A stretch of 64,000 bases of DNA, from contig NZ_KQ040793.1 in assembly GCF_000971965.1 (NCBI RefSeq), forward strand, positions 167,634-231,633. The letters run 5' to 3'. This document shows positions 40,170 through 49,173 of the stretch, piece by piece (positions within the stretch are counted from its first letter, which is position 1; every line of letters begins with the position of its first letter). The translations under genes were made by a program, and so were the position numbers. The stretch comes from Paenibacillus wulumuqiensis. Its GTDB lineage: Bacteria > Bacillota > Bacilli > Paenibacillales > Paenibacillaceae. Under the pieces are notes generated by a model. The model saw nothing but the letters and a program-made list of their open reading frames with translations. It did not search any database and was not told the DNA's origin.

Positions 40170-40199
40170 ATATTATTATAACTTGTTTACTTTTGTCAA
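40170..40199 (-). promoter_or_regulatory. candidate promoter for the SleB-like gene
   Basis: On the minus strand a perfect TTGACA (40199-40194), an 18-base spacer and TAATAT (40175-40170). It leaves a leader of about 235 bases before the gene. Confidence 0.4.
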
Positions 40200-40209
40200 A
40201 TTGACAAAA
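40191..40209. promoter_or_regulatory. perfect 19-bp palindrome over the -35 element
   Basis: TTTTGTCAA, A, TTGACAAAA: 9-base perfect arms with one central base. It covers the candidate -35, the expected place for a dimeric repressor such as a MarR-type protein. The regulator is unknown. Confidence 0.5.
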
Positions 40210-40227
40210 TCGCCATTTTAGGCTTGG

Positions 40228-40800
40228 TCATCTGCCGGATAGTGGAAATGTGCCTGCAATCTCATACATCGGCTGCTGCCCGAGACATGTCCGGTACAGT
40301 ACCATTTCATCGACGAGCCAGCTATCCGGCGATGGGTAGTCTTCCGGCGTCAGTTCGGCAAACGGGGCGCTGCCGTTATATTTGCGGGCTACTGTCAGAT
40401 GCGGATGATAGGGACGCTGCTCGGGTGTAAACCCCAGCGGTATGCACATCTGCTGCACTTCAGCCTGCAGATGATGCAGGCTGTCCGTCTCTCCCTGCGG
40501 TTCAATCCACAATACACGCGGCGCTGATGGATTGCCGAACACTCCGGCTCCGCCCAGCTGAAGTTGAAATGGCGGTACAACAGCTGCAGCCTGCTGCAAC
40601 GCAGCACTCAGCTGCGGCAGTCGGTCCACATCCACATCACCAAAAAACTGAAGTGTAATATGCAGATCATCAGCGTAGGTCCAGCGGCGAAAAGAATACC
40701 GTTCCTGCGCTTGCCGGCTCCATGCCGCCAATGTAGGGGCTGCTTCACCTTTAATCTGCAAAGCGGCAAATACACGTTCCTGTCCTGTCTGAGTCCCCAT
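40228..40800 (-). CDS. thpR: RNA 2',3'-cyclic phosphodiesterase ThpR
   Basis: A 190-residue 2H phosphoesterase that opens 2',3'-cyclic phosphates in RNA (LigT family). The two catalytic motifs are visible: HITLQFFG (about 52) and HPHLTVAR (about 132). It starts MGTQTGQERVFAALQIKG. I chose the ATG at 40800 because AAAGGGAG lies 7 bases upstream; a GTG at 40818 in the same frame overlaps that site. It is divergent from the D-2-hydroxyacid dehydrogenase gene. Confidence 0.92.
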   Translation of the reverse strand: MGTQTGQERVFAALQIKGEAAPTLAAWSRQAQERYSFRRWTYADDLHITLQFFGDVDVDRLPQLSAALQQAAAVVPPFQLQLGGAGVFGNPSAPRVLWIEPQGETDSLHHLQAEVQQMCIPLGFTPEQRPYHPHLTVARKYNGSAPFAELTPEDYPSPDSWLVDEMVLYRTCLGQQPMYEIAGTFPLSGR

Positions 40801-41113
40801 CCTTACACTCCCTTTCACCTGTCATTCTATTTGGATCATATGCTTGAAGTACATTCATCATAAATCAAAGTATGATTATTTACGAACACCTGTTCCGAAC
40901 GATCTCAACCAGTATACACTAATCTTCAAAACAGTGCAAAACTATTGGCGGAAATTACACTGCGGATTCGATGCTGCTCAGGGCAGGTAATATCGTAAAG
41001 TAAGGTTTGTCCTGATGGAAGTCATTTGGTCTGCAAGCGTTAATTTGTTATCATTTGGAAGATACGTACATTATTATTCATTATCATTATTCATTAACCG
41101 GGGAGGTACATTT
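40801..41113. other. divergent intergenic region, thpR / hydroxyacid dehydrogenase
   Basis: About 310 bases without a gene. For the plus strand TTGGTC (41026-41031), 17 bases and TATCAT (41049-41054) form a possible sigma-A promoter. The stretch 41067-41100 is a TTATT/CATT-rich repeat. Confidence 0.45.
41026..41054 (+). promoter_or_regulatory. candidate sigma-A promoter for the dehydrogenase gene
   Basis: TTGGTC (41026-41031), 17-base spacer, TATCAT (41049-41054), about 53 bases before the ATG. Confidence 0.4.
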
Positions 41114-42067
41114 ATGTCCAAGATCGTGGTTCTTCAGCATCTCAGCGAGTCACAGCAACAGAAAATACAGCAAGCTGCATCCTCTTATGAAATCGTGACT
41201 GTTCCGGTTCGTGAAGCGGATCACTCCGTATTGGCGGATGCCGAAGTCATTCTCGGATGGTCGCGCAAACTTCAGGATTTTATTTTGTCGGATCAGTGTC
41301 CGGTAAAATGGATACAGACCTGGTCGGCAGGTGTGGATAAAATGCCGATGAAGCAGCTGGAACAAAAGCACGTACTGCTCACCAGCGCGAACGGCGTGCA
41401 TACGATCCCGATCTCGGAGCAGATTTTTGCCTACATGCTTGCATTTTCACGCAATCTGCACCGGGCTGTTCGCAATCAGGAAAAACATTCCTGGGACGAG
41501 AGCGGTAACTTTACCGAATTGCATGGTAAGACGATCGTTATCGTTGGTGTCGGCAATATCGGAGCAGGAACCGCCCAGCTGGCCAAAGCATTTGGCATGC
41601 GGACAATCGGTGTAAGACGGTCAGGCAAGGAACAGGAAGGCATCGACCGGATGTATAAGATGGATGAGCTGGATGAAGCGCTGGGTGAAGGAGATTATAT
41701 CGTTAATATTCTTCCGCTTACCGGCGAGACCGAAAAGCTGTTCAATAAGGGCCGCTTTGCAGTAATGAAGGATAACAGCATATTTATTAATGTAGGCCGA
41801 GGGCCGACTGTGGACACGGATGCGCTCGTCGATGCTCTTCAATCCAGCCGGATTGCCGGAGCGGGACTGGACGTTTTTGACCCTGAGCCGCTGCCGGAAG
41901 ATCATCCGCTCTGGGACATGGAACAGGTGATCATTACGCCGCATATTGCAGGCAGCAATGAGCATTATACCGACCGTGTTATCGATATTTTCGTCGAAAA
42001 TCTCAAGGCCTATCAAGGCGGTCAGACGCTGCCGGTTAATCTGGTGGATTATAGCAGACAATACTAA
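41114..42067 (+). CDS. D-2-hydroxyacid dehydrogenase
   Basis: A 317-residue NAD(P)-dependent oxidoreductase of the SerA/LdhA fold, which reduces a 2-keto acid to a D-2-hydroxy acid. The Rossmann motif is VGVGNIGAGTAQLA. The catalytic triad is visible: Arg in NVGRGPTVDTDAL, Glu in DVFDPEPLPEDHPLW and His in ITPHIAGSNEHY. The ATG at 41114 is preceded by GGGAGG. The open frame upstream was rejected. The substrate (glycerate, lactate or another acid) cannot be read from sequence. Confidence 0.93.
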   Translation: MSKIVVLQHLSESQQQKIQQAASSYEIVTVPVREADHSVLADAEVILGWSRKLQDFILSDQCPVKWIQTWSAGVDKMPMKQLEQKHVLLTSANGVHTIPISEQIFAYMLAFSRNLHRAVRNQEKHSWDESGNFTELHGKTIVIVGVGNIGAGTAQLAKAFGMRTIGVRRSGKEQEGIDRMYKMDELDEALGEGDYIVNILPLTGETEKLFNKGRFAVMKDNSIFINVGRGPTVDTDALVDALQSSRIAGAGLDVFDPEPLPEDHPLWDMEQVIITPHIAGSNEHYTDRVIDIFVENLKAYQGGQTLPVNLVDYSRQY

Positions 42068-42101
42068 TTCTAGTGTGCATATGTAGAGATTGATGTATAG
42101 A

Positions 42102-42140
42102 AAAAAGAGGCGACTCTTCCTTCACGAATCGCCTCTTTTT
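42102..42140. terminator. bidirectional terminator, dehydrogenase / LLM oxidoreductase
   Basis: AAAAAGAGGCGA (42102-42113) and TCGCCTCTTTTT (42129-42140) form a perfect 12-base stem with A and T runs on both sides. Confidence 0.88.
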
Positions 42141-42244
42141 CGTTTGTAAATCAGGATAATTCCCGATTTTATAGTTAAATTGAACTGTATATTCAATCAT
42201 TACATGTAATAAATATGTTTTTTTCAATTTTTCGACATCGAAAA

Positions 42245-43183
42245 TCAGCCGGATGACGGTGTCCATGAGACAATCGATTCATAGACGTTAATGCGCTCCT
42301 GGTAACGATTCAGCGGGCAAATCAACAATAGTTCGTCTGCCCTATATTTTAGGCACACTTCTTGAAATTGCTGCCAGATGGACTCTTTGCCACCTACGAG
42401 CGGCGGAGGAATCTCTTCACCAATGGAAGCAATTCCTGCCGGTGAACTTTTCCAACGCTCATATAACCGTTCGGCTTCCCGGTCGGTATGGCCGGCAATG
42501 ACACGCACAGCCAGAATGACTCTGGGCTGCGGATGCAGACGTGAAGGTTGAAAATTGTCCCGGTACTGCTGAATTGCAGCCAGCCCATCGCTTCCACTCA
42601 TAAAATAGCCGAATACATATCCTGTTCCATTTTTCGCTGCCAGAGCGGCACTTTTACGGTTGGTACCGAGCATCCAGCATTCCAGAGGATAGACAGGCTG
42701 GGGACGTGCCAGCACCTGTGTATCTTCTACCCTGTATTCGTCCTGCAGAAGACTACGCAGGTCCTTCACCAGCTCGGGCATCTGTGCCACATGGGATAAA
42801 TAGTTGCCACTGAGTGCAATCGCCGCATGAGCAGAACCGCCCGGAGCGCGTCCGATTCCCAGATCAATACGCCCGGGATACAAGGCTCCCAGCATGCGAA
42901 ACGTCTCGGCTACTTTCATCGGGCGGTAATGAGGCAGCAGCACGGCTCCGGCTCCGAGACGAATCGATGAAGTGCGTGAACCGATATGAGCCAGCAGAAT
43001 TTCGGGAGCCGTACAGGCCAGCTGTGCCATATCATGATGCTCGGATAGCCAAAAGCGGTGGTAACCGGAATTCTCCGCCATGATCGCCAGCTGCACCGAA
43101 CGTTCCAGCGCTGCTTCTACCGAGGCGCCTTCCAGTACAGGTGACATATCCAGTATGCCAAGAGGTATCTTCTCGTAAGTCAT
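42245..43183 (-). CDS. LLM class flavin-dependent oxidoreductase (luciferase-like)
   Basis: A 312-residue FMN-dependent monooxygenase of the bacterial luciferase-like family. It shows PLGILDMSPVLEG at the start, YHRFWLSEHHDMAQLACTAPEILLAHIG (the EHH motif), RLGAGAVLLPHYRPMKVAETFRML and DLGIGRAPGG. These are typical of the MsnO8-type group. Substrate unknown. GGAGGGTG lies 4-11 bases before the ATG at 43183. It converges on the hydroxyacid dehydrogenase. Confidence 0.9.
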   Translation of the reverse strand: MTYEKIPLGILDMSPVLEGASVEAALERSVQLAIMAENSGYHRFWLSEHHDMAQLACTAPEILLAHIGSRTSSIRLGAGAVLLPHYRPMKVAETFRMLGALYPGRIDLGIGRAPGGSAHAAIALSGNYLSHVAQMPELVKDLRSLLQDEYRVEDTQVLARPQPVYPLECWMLGTNRKSAALAAKNGTGYVFGYFMSGSDGLAAIQQYRDNFQPSRLHPQPRVILAVRVIAGHTDREAERLYERWKSSPAGIASIGEEIPPPLVGGKESIWQQFQEVCLKYRADELLLICPLNRYQERINVYESIVSWTPSSG

Positions 43184-43397
43184 GGATGCACCCTCCTCTA
43201 TTCATTTTGCGATAGATTGCAGCTGTATGTTTCGGGTGTAGAATGTTCATTTGTATGCATACATTATAATAGTAGAAAGTCGTTTGGAATCTGCTGAATC
43301 CCCAGCGAATTTCCCTGTTACAGCCGCAGGTTCAGGCCCTTTTACAGTTATACACGGTCGGGGATCATCAAGTCGTATTTCCGACAATGTATAGTGA

Positions 43398-44816
43398 TCA
43401 GTCTACATCGTAGATGGAGCCGACTTTGAGTCCGTACAATTCATTATAGATTTTCTCGGCAAATGCGTCGGTCATGCCGGCGATATAATCAATAATCATG
43501 CGTTCCCATGTCCATACCGGCTCGGGACTGGCCTGATCATGTTCAAACCGCTGCAGCCAATCCGGCGGCATGATTGCCATGGACGTCTCCTGGTCGACAA
43601 AGGCTTTCCACAGACGGCGGATAATCCATTCGCTGCGCTTTTGCAGACGCTGTACCCGCAGATCACGAATCATGGTCACCCAGGCAAAACTTTTGAGTAC
43701 ACTCACCGTACGCAGCATATCCTCGTCTTCCCTGTTATCATAGACGAAGGTGACCTTTTTCCAATCCTTATCTTCGATCACGCCCAGCTGGCTGACAAAA
43801 TGGTTCACCCAGTACGCTTTGACCTCGCGACGGGTACGCGAGTAATCCAGTCCGCATGTCGGCAGCTTCTCCCGCCATACCCGCAGATACGTATTCAGCA
43901 CCTCATCGACTTTGGCTTCGATCTGCTGATTGTTCCACCCTCTCCAGAAACGATCTTCCAGAGTCGTAATCTTCTCCATAATCAGGTGGCGAATATGAGG
44001 ATCATGCATGAAGTGTTCATGCACCTCTATCTTGCCTGCCTTGATGCCATCTTCCAGATCATGCGCCGAATAGGCGATATCATCGCACAGATCCATCAGC
44101 TGCGCTTCCAGCGTGGTCTTGCCGTCAGGAATTCCCCATGCCTGGCGAATCTGGCGAATATACTGCCATTCGCGCTGATACAATCCTTTTTTGTTGACCA
44201 TACCGGAATATGGATATTTGTTAATACCGAGCAGTACGGCATCACACAGATTCAACCCGTCCAGATTTTCCCTTTTCTCCAGGAACATGATCAACCGGAA
44301 ATTATGCGCATTGCCTTCGAAATGCTCGTATTTCTCACGGATCTGCAGATGGATCTGTTCCCGCTCTTCTTCGGTGACCACTTTGCCCTGCAGTGCTTCG
44401 GCGGTCTTCTGCTCGATCCAGTCTTCCAGAATATGAGCGAGTACTTCTTCGCCTTTGTGTCCAAATGGCGGGTGTCCGAAATCATGGGCAATTGAAGCGC
44501 ACTCCACCACTTCGGGATGGATAATCAGACCGGGATTGTCTGCCCGCTGTTCATCAATCTCCGGGTAACGACTAAGCAGACTTTTGGCTGCCTGTCTGGC
44601 AATCTGGGCCACTTCCAGGGAATGGGTCAGCCGTGTGCGATAATAATCGCCGGTGCCTGCTCCGAATACCTGGGATTTGCCCTGCAGCCGACGGAATGTC
44701 GGGGAATGAATCAGCCGGGAATAGTCCCGCTCGTATGCTTCACGGGAAGCTTCATGTTTGTCTTCCTCGTATTGACGATGTTCACGCAATGATTTTAGTT
44801 CTGCAAATTTATCCAT
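43398..44816 (-). CDS. dgt: dGTPase-like deoxynucleotide triphosphohydrolase (HD domain)
   Basis: A 472-residue HD-domain enzyme that removes triphosphate from deoxynucleotides. It has SPTFRRLQGKSQVFGAG, TRLTHSLEVAQIARQ, and the metal motif IAHDFGHPPFGHKGE. CDDIAYSAHDLEDGIKAG provides the later His/Asp. These are the hallmarks of Dgt type enzymes. Length is normal. The ATG at 44816 was chosen because AGGAG lies 8 bases upstream. It is a single-gene unit. Confidence 0.92.
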   Translation of the reverse strand: MDKFAELKSLREHRQYEEDKHEASREAYERDYSRLIHSPTFRRLQGKSQVFGAGTGDYYRTRLTHSLEVAQIARQAAKSLLSRYPEIDEQRADNPGLIIHPEVVECASIAHDFGHPPFGHKGEEVLAHILEDWIEQKTAEALQGKVVTEEEREQIHLQIREKYEHFEGNAHNFRLIMFLEKRENLDGLNLCDAVLLGINKYPYSGMVNKKGLYQREWQYIRQIRQAWGIPDGKTTLEAQLMDLCDDIAYSAHDLEDGIKAGKIEVHEHFMHDPHIRHLIMEKITTLEDRFWRGWNNQQIEAKVDEVLNTYLRVWREKLPTCGLDYSRTRREVKAYWVNHFVSQLGVIEDKDWKKVTFVYDNREDEDMLRTVSVLKSFAWVTMIRDLRVQRLQKRSEWIIRRLWKAFVDQETSMAIMPPDWLQRFEHDQASPEPVWTWERMIIDYIAGMTDAFAEKIYNELYGLKVGSIYDVD

Positions 44817-45001
44817 ATCATGTTCTCCTATATTTTCTGCATCCTGTAACGTGCGGATTGGAGTGATTATACACATTTTTCAGCTTATAGGGAAGGATAT
44901 CCTATTTGTGCGATTATGGTACGTATTCTCTTACGCTTTTATTTAACCTTTTTCGGCTGCTGTGCTGCACTTCATTTTATAGCCCTATATATAGAAGAAA
45001 A

Positions 45002-45025
45002 AATCCGGACCTGATGATCCGGATT
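45002..45025 (-). terminator. intrinsic terminator of the peptide-importer operon
   Basis: AATCCGGA (45002-45009) and TCCGGATT (45018-45025) form a perfect 8-base stem. On the minus strand TTTTTTCTTCT follows, 28 bases after the last gene of the operon. Confidence 0.85.
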
Positions 45026-45052
45026 GGTGTATTCTTTCCTATAAGGTTACGA

Positions 45053-45949
45053 TTACTGATTTTTGAGCTTCGGATCGAAGGTATCGCGCAGCCCATCCCC
45101 CATCAGGTTAAACCCGAGCGATGTCAGCAAAATGCAAAGACCCGGGAAGATAACGGTCCATGGCGCGGTTTGGATAAATTGACGGGAATCCGACAGCATT
45201 TTCCCCCACTCCGGATCAGGCGGTTGAGCACCCAGTCCGAGGAATCCAAGTCCGGCAGCTTCGATAATCGCCGTGGCCACACCGAGGGTTCCCTGTACAA
45301 TGATCGGCGTCAGGCTGTTTGGCAAAATATGCTTCAGCAGAATCCGTGAATCGCCGACTCCAATTGCCCGCGCTGCTGTGACGAATTCTTCCTGGCGAAG
45401 CGATAGAACACGTGCACGAACCAGCCGTCCATAGGTCGGTATGTTCACAATCGCAATCGCATACAGCGCATTCTGCAGCGATGGCCCCAGAATAGCGACG
45501 ATCGCAATCGCCAACAGAATTCCCGGGAAAGCGAGTAGAATATCGAAGAACCGGGAAATGATCATGTCAATCCATTTGCCGTAAAATCCGGCCAGCAGCC
45601 CCAGCAATGTACCGATAATAATCGAACCGACGACAGACAGCAGACCGACCCAGAGCGAAATGCGTGCTCCGTAGATCGTTCTTGTGAAAATATCCCGTCC
45701 CAGATCATCCGTCCCGAACCAATGCTCAGCCGATGGCGACTGCAGCCGCTCCGACAGTACCTGAGCGGTATAATCATACGGCGTAATCAGCGGTGCCAGC
45801 AACGCCAGCAGGACGAAAAAAAGTACAATGACCAGTCCGACTACCGCTGTCTTGTTGCGCATAAACAGGCGAATGCCATCCCGCCATGGTCCTGATTTGA
45901 TTTCCTTGAGCTGCGCTCCCGATCCCGTATCCAGTGATGCCTGTGTCAT
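45053..45949 (-). CDS. peptide/nickel-type ABC transporter permease (DppC/OppC)
   Basis: A 298-residue permease. An N-terminal helix follows a charged tail. The FGTDDLGRDIFTRTIYGARISL motif is the OppC_N hallmark, and EEFVTAARAIGVGDSRILLKHILPNSLTPI is the EAA loop. Six helices are predicted by eye. It lies 11 bases after the dppB-like gene. It forms the channel together with that protein. The ATG at 45949 follows GAGGTGAG. Confidence 0.94.
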   Translation of the reverse strand: MTQASLDTGSGAQLKEIKSGPWRDGIRLFMRNKTAVVGLVIVLFFVLLALLAPLITPYDYTAQVLSERLQSPSAEHWFGTDDLGRDIFTRTIYGARISLWVGLLSVVGSIIIGTLLGLLAGFYGKWIDMIISRFFDILLAFPGILLAIAIVAILGPSLQNALYAIAIVNIPTYGRLVRARVLSLRQEEFVTAARAIGVGDSRILLKHILPNSLTPIIVQGTLGVATAIIEAAGLGFLGLGAQPPDPEWGKMLSDSRQFIQTAPWTVIFPGLCILLTSLGFNLMGDGLRDTFDPKLKNQ

Positions 45950-45960
45950 ATTCTCACCTC

Positions 45961-46965
45961 TTACTTGTACTGGATGCGCGGATCAAATAATGCATAAAGC
46001 AGATCCACCAGCAGATTGATAATCACGAACATGACCGCAATAATCAGGATTCCCGATTGGATAACCGGATAATCGCGGTTGCTGATCGCTTCATAAATGT
46101 ATCGTCCTACGCCTGGCCAGGCGAAGATCGTCTCGGTCAACACTGCACCGCCGAGCAGCGCTCCTGTCTGAATACCGATAACGGTCAGCACGGGGATAAA
46201 GGCATTTTTGAGCCCATGCTTGTAAATGACCAGGAATTTGGAGATGCCTTTGGCTTTGGCTGTGCGGATATAATCGGACTGCATCACTTCCAGCATACTA
46301 GAGCGGGTCATCCGTGCAATAACGGCCATCGGAATCGTACCGAGCGCAATCGATGGAAGAATCAGATGCTTCATTACTGTCCACAGCTGGGACCACTGCC
46401 CCGAGATCATGGCATCAAATACATAGAATCCGGTAATCGACTCCATCGGATCACGCTGATTCATCCTTCCGATCGAAGGCAGCCAGCGCAGTTCGTTTGC
46501 AAAAATCCACTGCTCCATTAATCCCAGCCAGAAAATCGGCATCGATACCCCGACCAGTGCGATCAGCATACAAATGTAGTCAAACCAGGAATTACGCTTC
46601 CATGCACTCACAATCCCTGCATTTACTCCAATAACGATAGCAAACAGCATACTCGCCACCGTCAGTTCCATGGTAGCCGCCAGATAAGGGCCAATCTCCT
46701 CTGCAATCGGCTCACGGGTGCGGATGGAATTGCCCAGATCCCCCGTCAGCAGATCACCGAGATAGGCAAAGTACTGTTCCAGCCATGGCCGGTCCAGTCC
46801 CAGCTGTTCACGCAGTGCCTGCTTGGATTGCTCGGTCGCCTTGTCTCCGAGGATGGTATCCGCCGGGTCACCGGGAATGGCATGTATAATCGAAAATACA
46901 ATCAGCGTCATGCCCAACAGTACCGGGATCAGTACGAGCAGACGTTTTGTAATATAGGAACCCAT
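45961..46965 (-). CDS. peptide/nickel-type ABC transporter permease (DppB/OppB)
   Basis: A 334-residue permease with six helices. It starts MGSYITKRLLVLIPVLLGMTLIVF and shows HAIPGDPADTILGDKA, the N-terminal family motif, and SDYIRTAKAKGISKFLVIYKHGLKNAFIPVLT, the EAA loop. The ATG at 46965 follows AGGTGATG; an open frame extends upstream without a better site. It is the middle gene of the importer operon. Confidence 0.94.
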   Translation of the reverse strand: MGSYITKRLLVLIPVLLGMTLIVFSIIHAIPGDPADTILGDKATEQSKQALREQLGLDRPWLEQYFAYLGDLLTGDLGNSIRTREPIAEEIGPYLAATMELTVASMLFAIVIGVNAGIVSAWKRNSWFDYICMLIALVGVSMPIFWLGLMEQWIFANELRWLPSIGRMNQRDPMESITGFYVFDAMISGQWSQLWTVMKHLILPSIALGTIPMAVIARMTRSSMLEVMQSDYIRTAKAKGISKFLVIYKHGLKNAFIPVLTVIGIQTGALLGGAVLTETIFAWPGVGRYIYEAISNRDYPVIQSGILIIAVMFVIINLLVDLLYALFDPRIQYK

Positions 46966-47070
46966 GCGTTCATCACCTGCCATACGTTCATTTGTACAGT
47001 GAAATGACATGACTGCAAAATCGGCAGCATGCCATTTCAACTGTATTGATTCTGTCTGCTTATTTACGCA

Positions 47071-48711
47071 TTACTGTTCCATATAAATGTCCGCATACGG
47101 CTCCGAACCTGTTGGTGAAGGCGTATAGCCTTTCAGTTTGGAAGTTGCGGCCAGCAGCGGCGTGGAATGGACAAGCGGTACCCATGGTGCATCTTCCTTA
47201 ATAATGACCTGAGCCTGTTCGTACAACTTGGCACGTGCATCCTGATCGGTCTCCTGCTGTGCCTGTACCAGTAATTTGTGCAACGGCTCGCTGACATACT
47301 GGCTGTAGTTATTGCCACCGATGGAGTCTTTGTCGAGCAGCGGGTAGAAGAAGTTATCCGGGTCACCATTATCACCGGTCCAGCCGATGATGAACAGATC
47401 GTCTTTTTCCCCTTTGCTCAGATCATCCAGATAGGTCGCCCACTCCGGAGACTGGATCGATACTTTCACACCGATTTGGGCAAAACTGGCTTGAATGACT
47501 TCAGCCACTTTGCGTCCATCCGGCATATACGGACGAGACACCGGCATCGCGTAGAAAGTCAGTTCCTGATCGATTCCATTTGGATAACCGGCATCTGCCA
47601 GCAGCTGCTTCGCTTTGGCAAGGTCAAATGGATAATCTTCGATCTCTTTGTTATAGCCCCACAGGGTTGGCGGGATCGGGTTAACGGCTGGTTCTGCCTG
47701 GCCGGCAAAGAATGCGTCAATAATACCTTTTTTATCAACGGCATGGTTTAATGCCACACGCACTTTTGGATCGTCAAATGGTTTTTTGGTTGTATTGAAG
47801 CCCAGATAGGCTACGTTGAAAGGTGGGCGGTTGAACTTCTGCAGATCCGGGTTGCTTTCCAGCGTCGCCAGATTGTCAGGGCTCAGATCTTCCATCAGGT
47901 CGATCTCACCGTTTTGCAGTGCATTGAAGCGGGCAGTGTTATCCGGAATGGAACGGACAATCACCTGATCAACCTTCGGCAGACCCTTCTGCCAGTAGTT
48001 CGGGTTTTTATCGAGTGTGATCGAGTCGCTGCGCTTCCATTCCTTGAATACGAACGGGCCGGTGCCTACAGGATTCGATTTGAAGTTTTCTTTTTCTTTT
48101 TCAACAGCGGCAGGACTGGCAATGGAGAATGGAGGCATAGCCAGATTTTGCAGGAAAGGAGCTTGAGGTTGGTTCAGTTGGAATTCCACAGTAGAAGCAT
48201 CTACCGCTTTTACACTTTTGATGACGCGGGCTTCTTCGGGACCGAACATGGAATCATAATAGTCGAAAGAATCACCTTCGAACTTGAATTCGCTGTTCGG
48301 ATCGTTCCAGCGATTAAAATTGAATACAACCGCATCGGCATTGAAATCAGTGCCATCATGGAATTTTACACCCTGGCGCAGCTTGAATGTGTAAGTCAGG
48401 CCGTCATCGGAAATGGTCCAGCTCTCTGCGAGGGCAGGCTCCACTTCAGTCGTGCCTGATTTGTAAGCAAGCAAAGGATCAAAAACCTGCTGGGCAATCT
48501 TGAGAGACTCCCCATCCGTTACGATCGATGGATCCAGTGCAGCCGAATCGCCGCCGCGGCCTACGATGAGAGTGCCACCGCCAGCTGCTTCTCCACCTGA
48601 CTCGGAAGCAGCCGGTGCTGCAGAATCATTATTGCCGCTGCACCCGGACAGGATCAGTACAAACGATAAAACCAGTGTAACCATCATTGTCCAACTTTTT
48701 CTCACAAGCAT
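47071..48711 (-). CDS. peptide/nickel-type ABC transporter substrate-binding lipoprotein
   Basis: A 546-residue lipoprotein with signal sequence and lipobox LILSGC (Cys24). The mature part is a SBP_bac_5 domain: GGDSAALDPSIVTDGESLKIAQQVFDPLL, LRQGVKFHDGTDFNADAVVFNFNRWNDP and VNPIPPTLWGYNKEIEDYPFD. It binds peptides or a metal chelate outside the membrane. A Ser/Glu/Gly-rich linker follows the Cys. GGGAG lies only 3 bases before the ATG at 48711. It is the first gene of the importer operon; no ATPase gene is present. Confidence 0.93.
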   Translation of the reverse strand: MLVRKSWTMMVTLVLSFVLILSGCSGNNDSAAPAASESGGEAAGGGTLIVGRGGDSAALDPSIVTDGESLKIAQQVFDPLLAYKSGTTEVEPALAESWTISDDGLTYTFKLRQGVKFHDGTDFNADAVVFNFNRWNDPNSEFKFEGDSFDYYDSMFGPEEARVIKSVKAVDASTVEFQLNQPQAPFLQNLAMPPFSIASPAAVEKEKENFKSNPVGTGPFVFKEWKRSDSITLDKNPNYWQKGLPKVDQVIVRSIPDNTARFNALQNGEIDLMEDLSPDNLATLESNPDLQKFNRPPFNVAYLGFNTTKKPFDDPKVRVALNHAVDKKGIIDAFFAGQAEPAVNPIPPTLWGYNKEIEDYPFDLAKAKQLLADAGYPNGIDQELTFYAMPVSRPYMPDGRKVAEVIQASFAQIGVKVSIQSPEWATYLDDLSKGEKDDLFIIGWTGDNGDPDNFFYPLLDKDSIGGNNYSQYVSEPLHKLLVQAQQETDQDARAKLYEQAQVIIKEDAPWVPLVHSTPLLAATSKLKGYTPSPTGSEPYADIYMEQ

Positions 48712-49173
48712 TGGCTCCCTTCTGAATGGCGAAATCGTGTTCAACCCAATTTATACCCTAATATCTTTTTTATCTATATGTATATTGTTATAGATAGAAG
48801 GAATTGGAATTGACCACAGGATGAATTTAATTTACATTATGATGTCGTGTTTGGCAATGAATTTTTACAATAATCCTCTTTTTTATTTTAATAACTAACA
48901 TCAAACGACAGTTTTCGATACATATTCGTCTTTTTGATGCATTTATGAGGATATATGTTATTTAGTATCCGCTTCCATTTCCAGAGTCGAACATTTTGAT
49001 CTATAGGATTTTTATAGTTAGATAATAATTCATTATTAATTATGTATTTATCTTCATAATTATGATAATTTATTATGTTTTTAACAAATAAACTTACCAA
49101 AGGTAGTAACACTTTTAATAAAATACTGCTAGAATAAAGTGGTACTAAGCAAAAGGGGAGGCATATTATACTT
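48712..49173. other. divergent AT-rich region between importer and 5'-nucleotidase genes
   Basis: About 460 bases of strong AT bias. It holds an inverted repeat TATCTATA (48771-48778) / TATAGATA (48789-48796) and a candidate promoter for the importer operon (TTGCCA and TAAATT with 17 bases, 48829-48857, minus). No gene is convincing, although a weak AT-rich frame crosses 48888-49150 on minus. Confidence 0.5.
48829..48857 (-). promoter_or_regulatory. candidate promoter for the peptide-importer operon
   Basis: On the minus strand TTGCCA (48857-48852), a 17-base spacer and TAAATT (48834-48829). The inverted repeat at 48771-48796 would lie in the leader. Confidence 0.35.

Larger units (their letters stand above)
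39928..40227. other. control region upstream of the SleB-like gene
   Basis: About 300 bases without a gene. It holds four or more TTTGAAT/ATTCAAA motifs (39986-40104), an exact palindrome AGCATGAT-G-ATCATGCT (40115-40131), a candidate promoter (40170-40199) and the palindrome TTTTGTCAA-A-TTGACAAAA (40191-40209). Confidence 0.6.
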
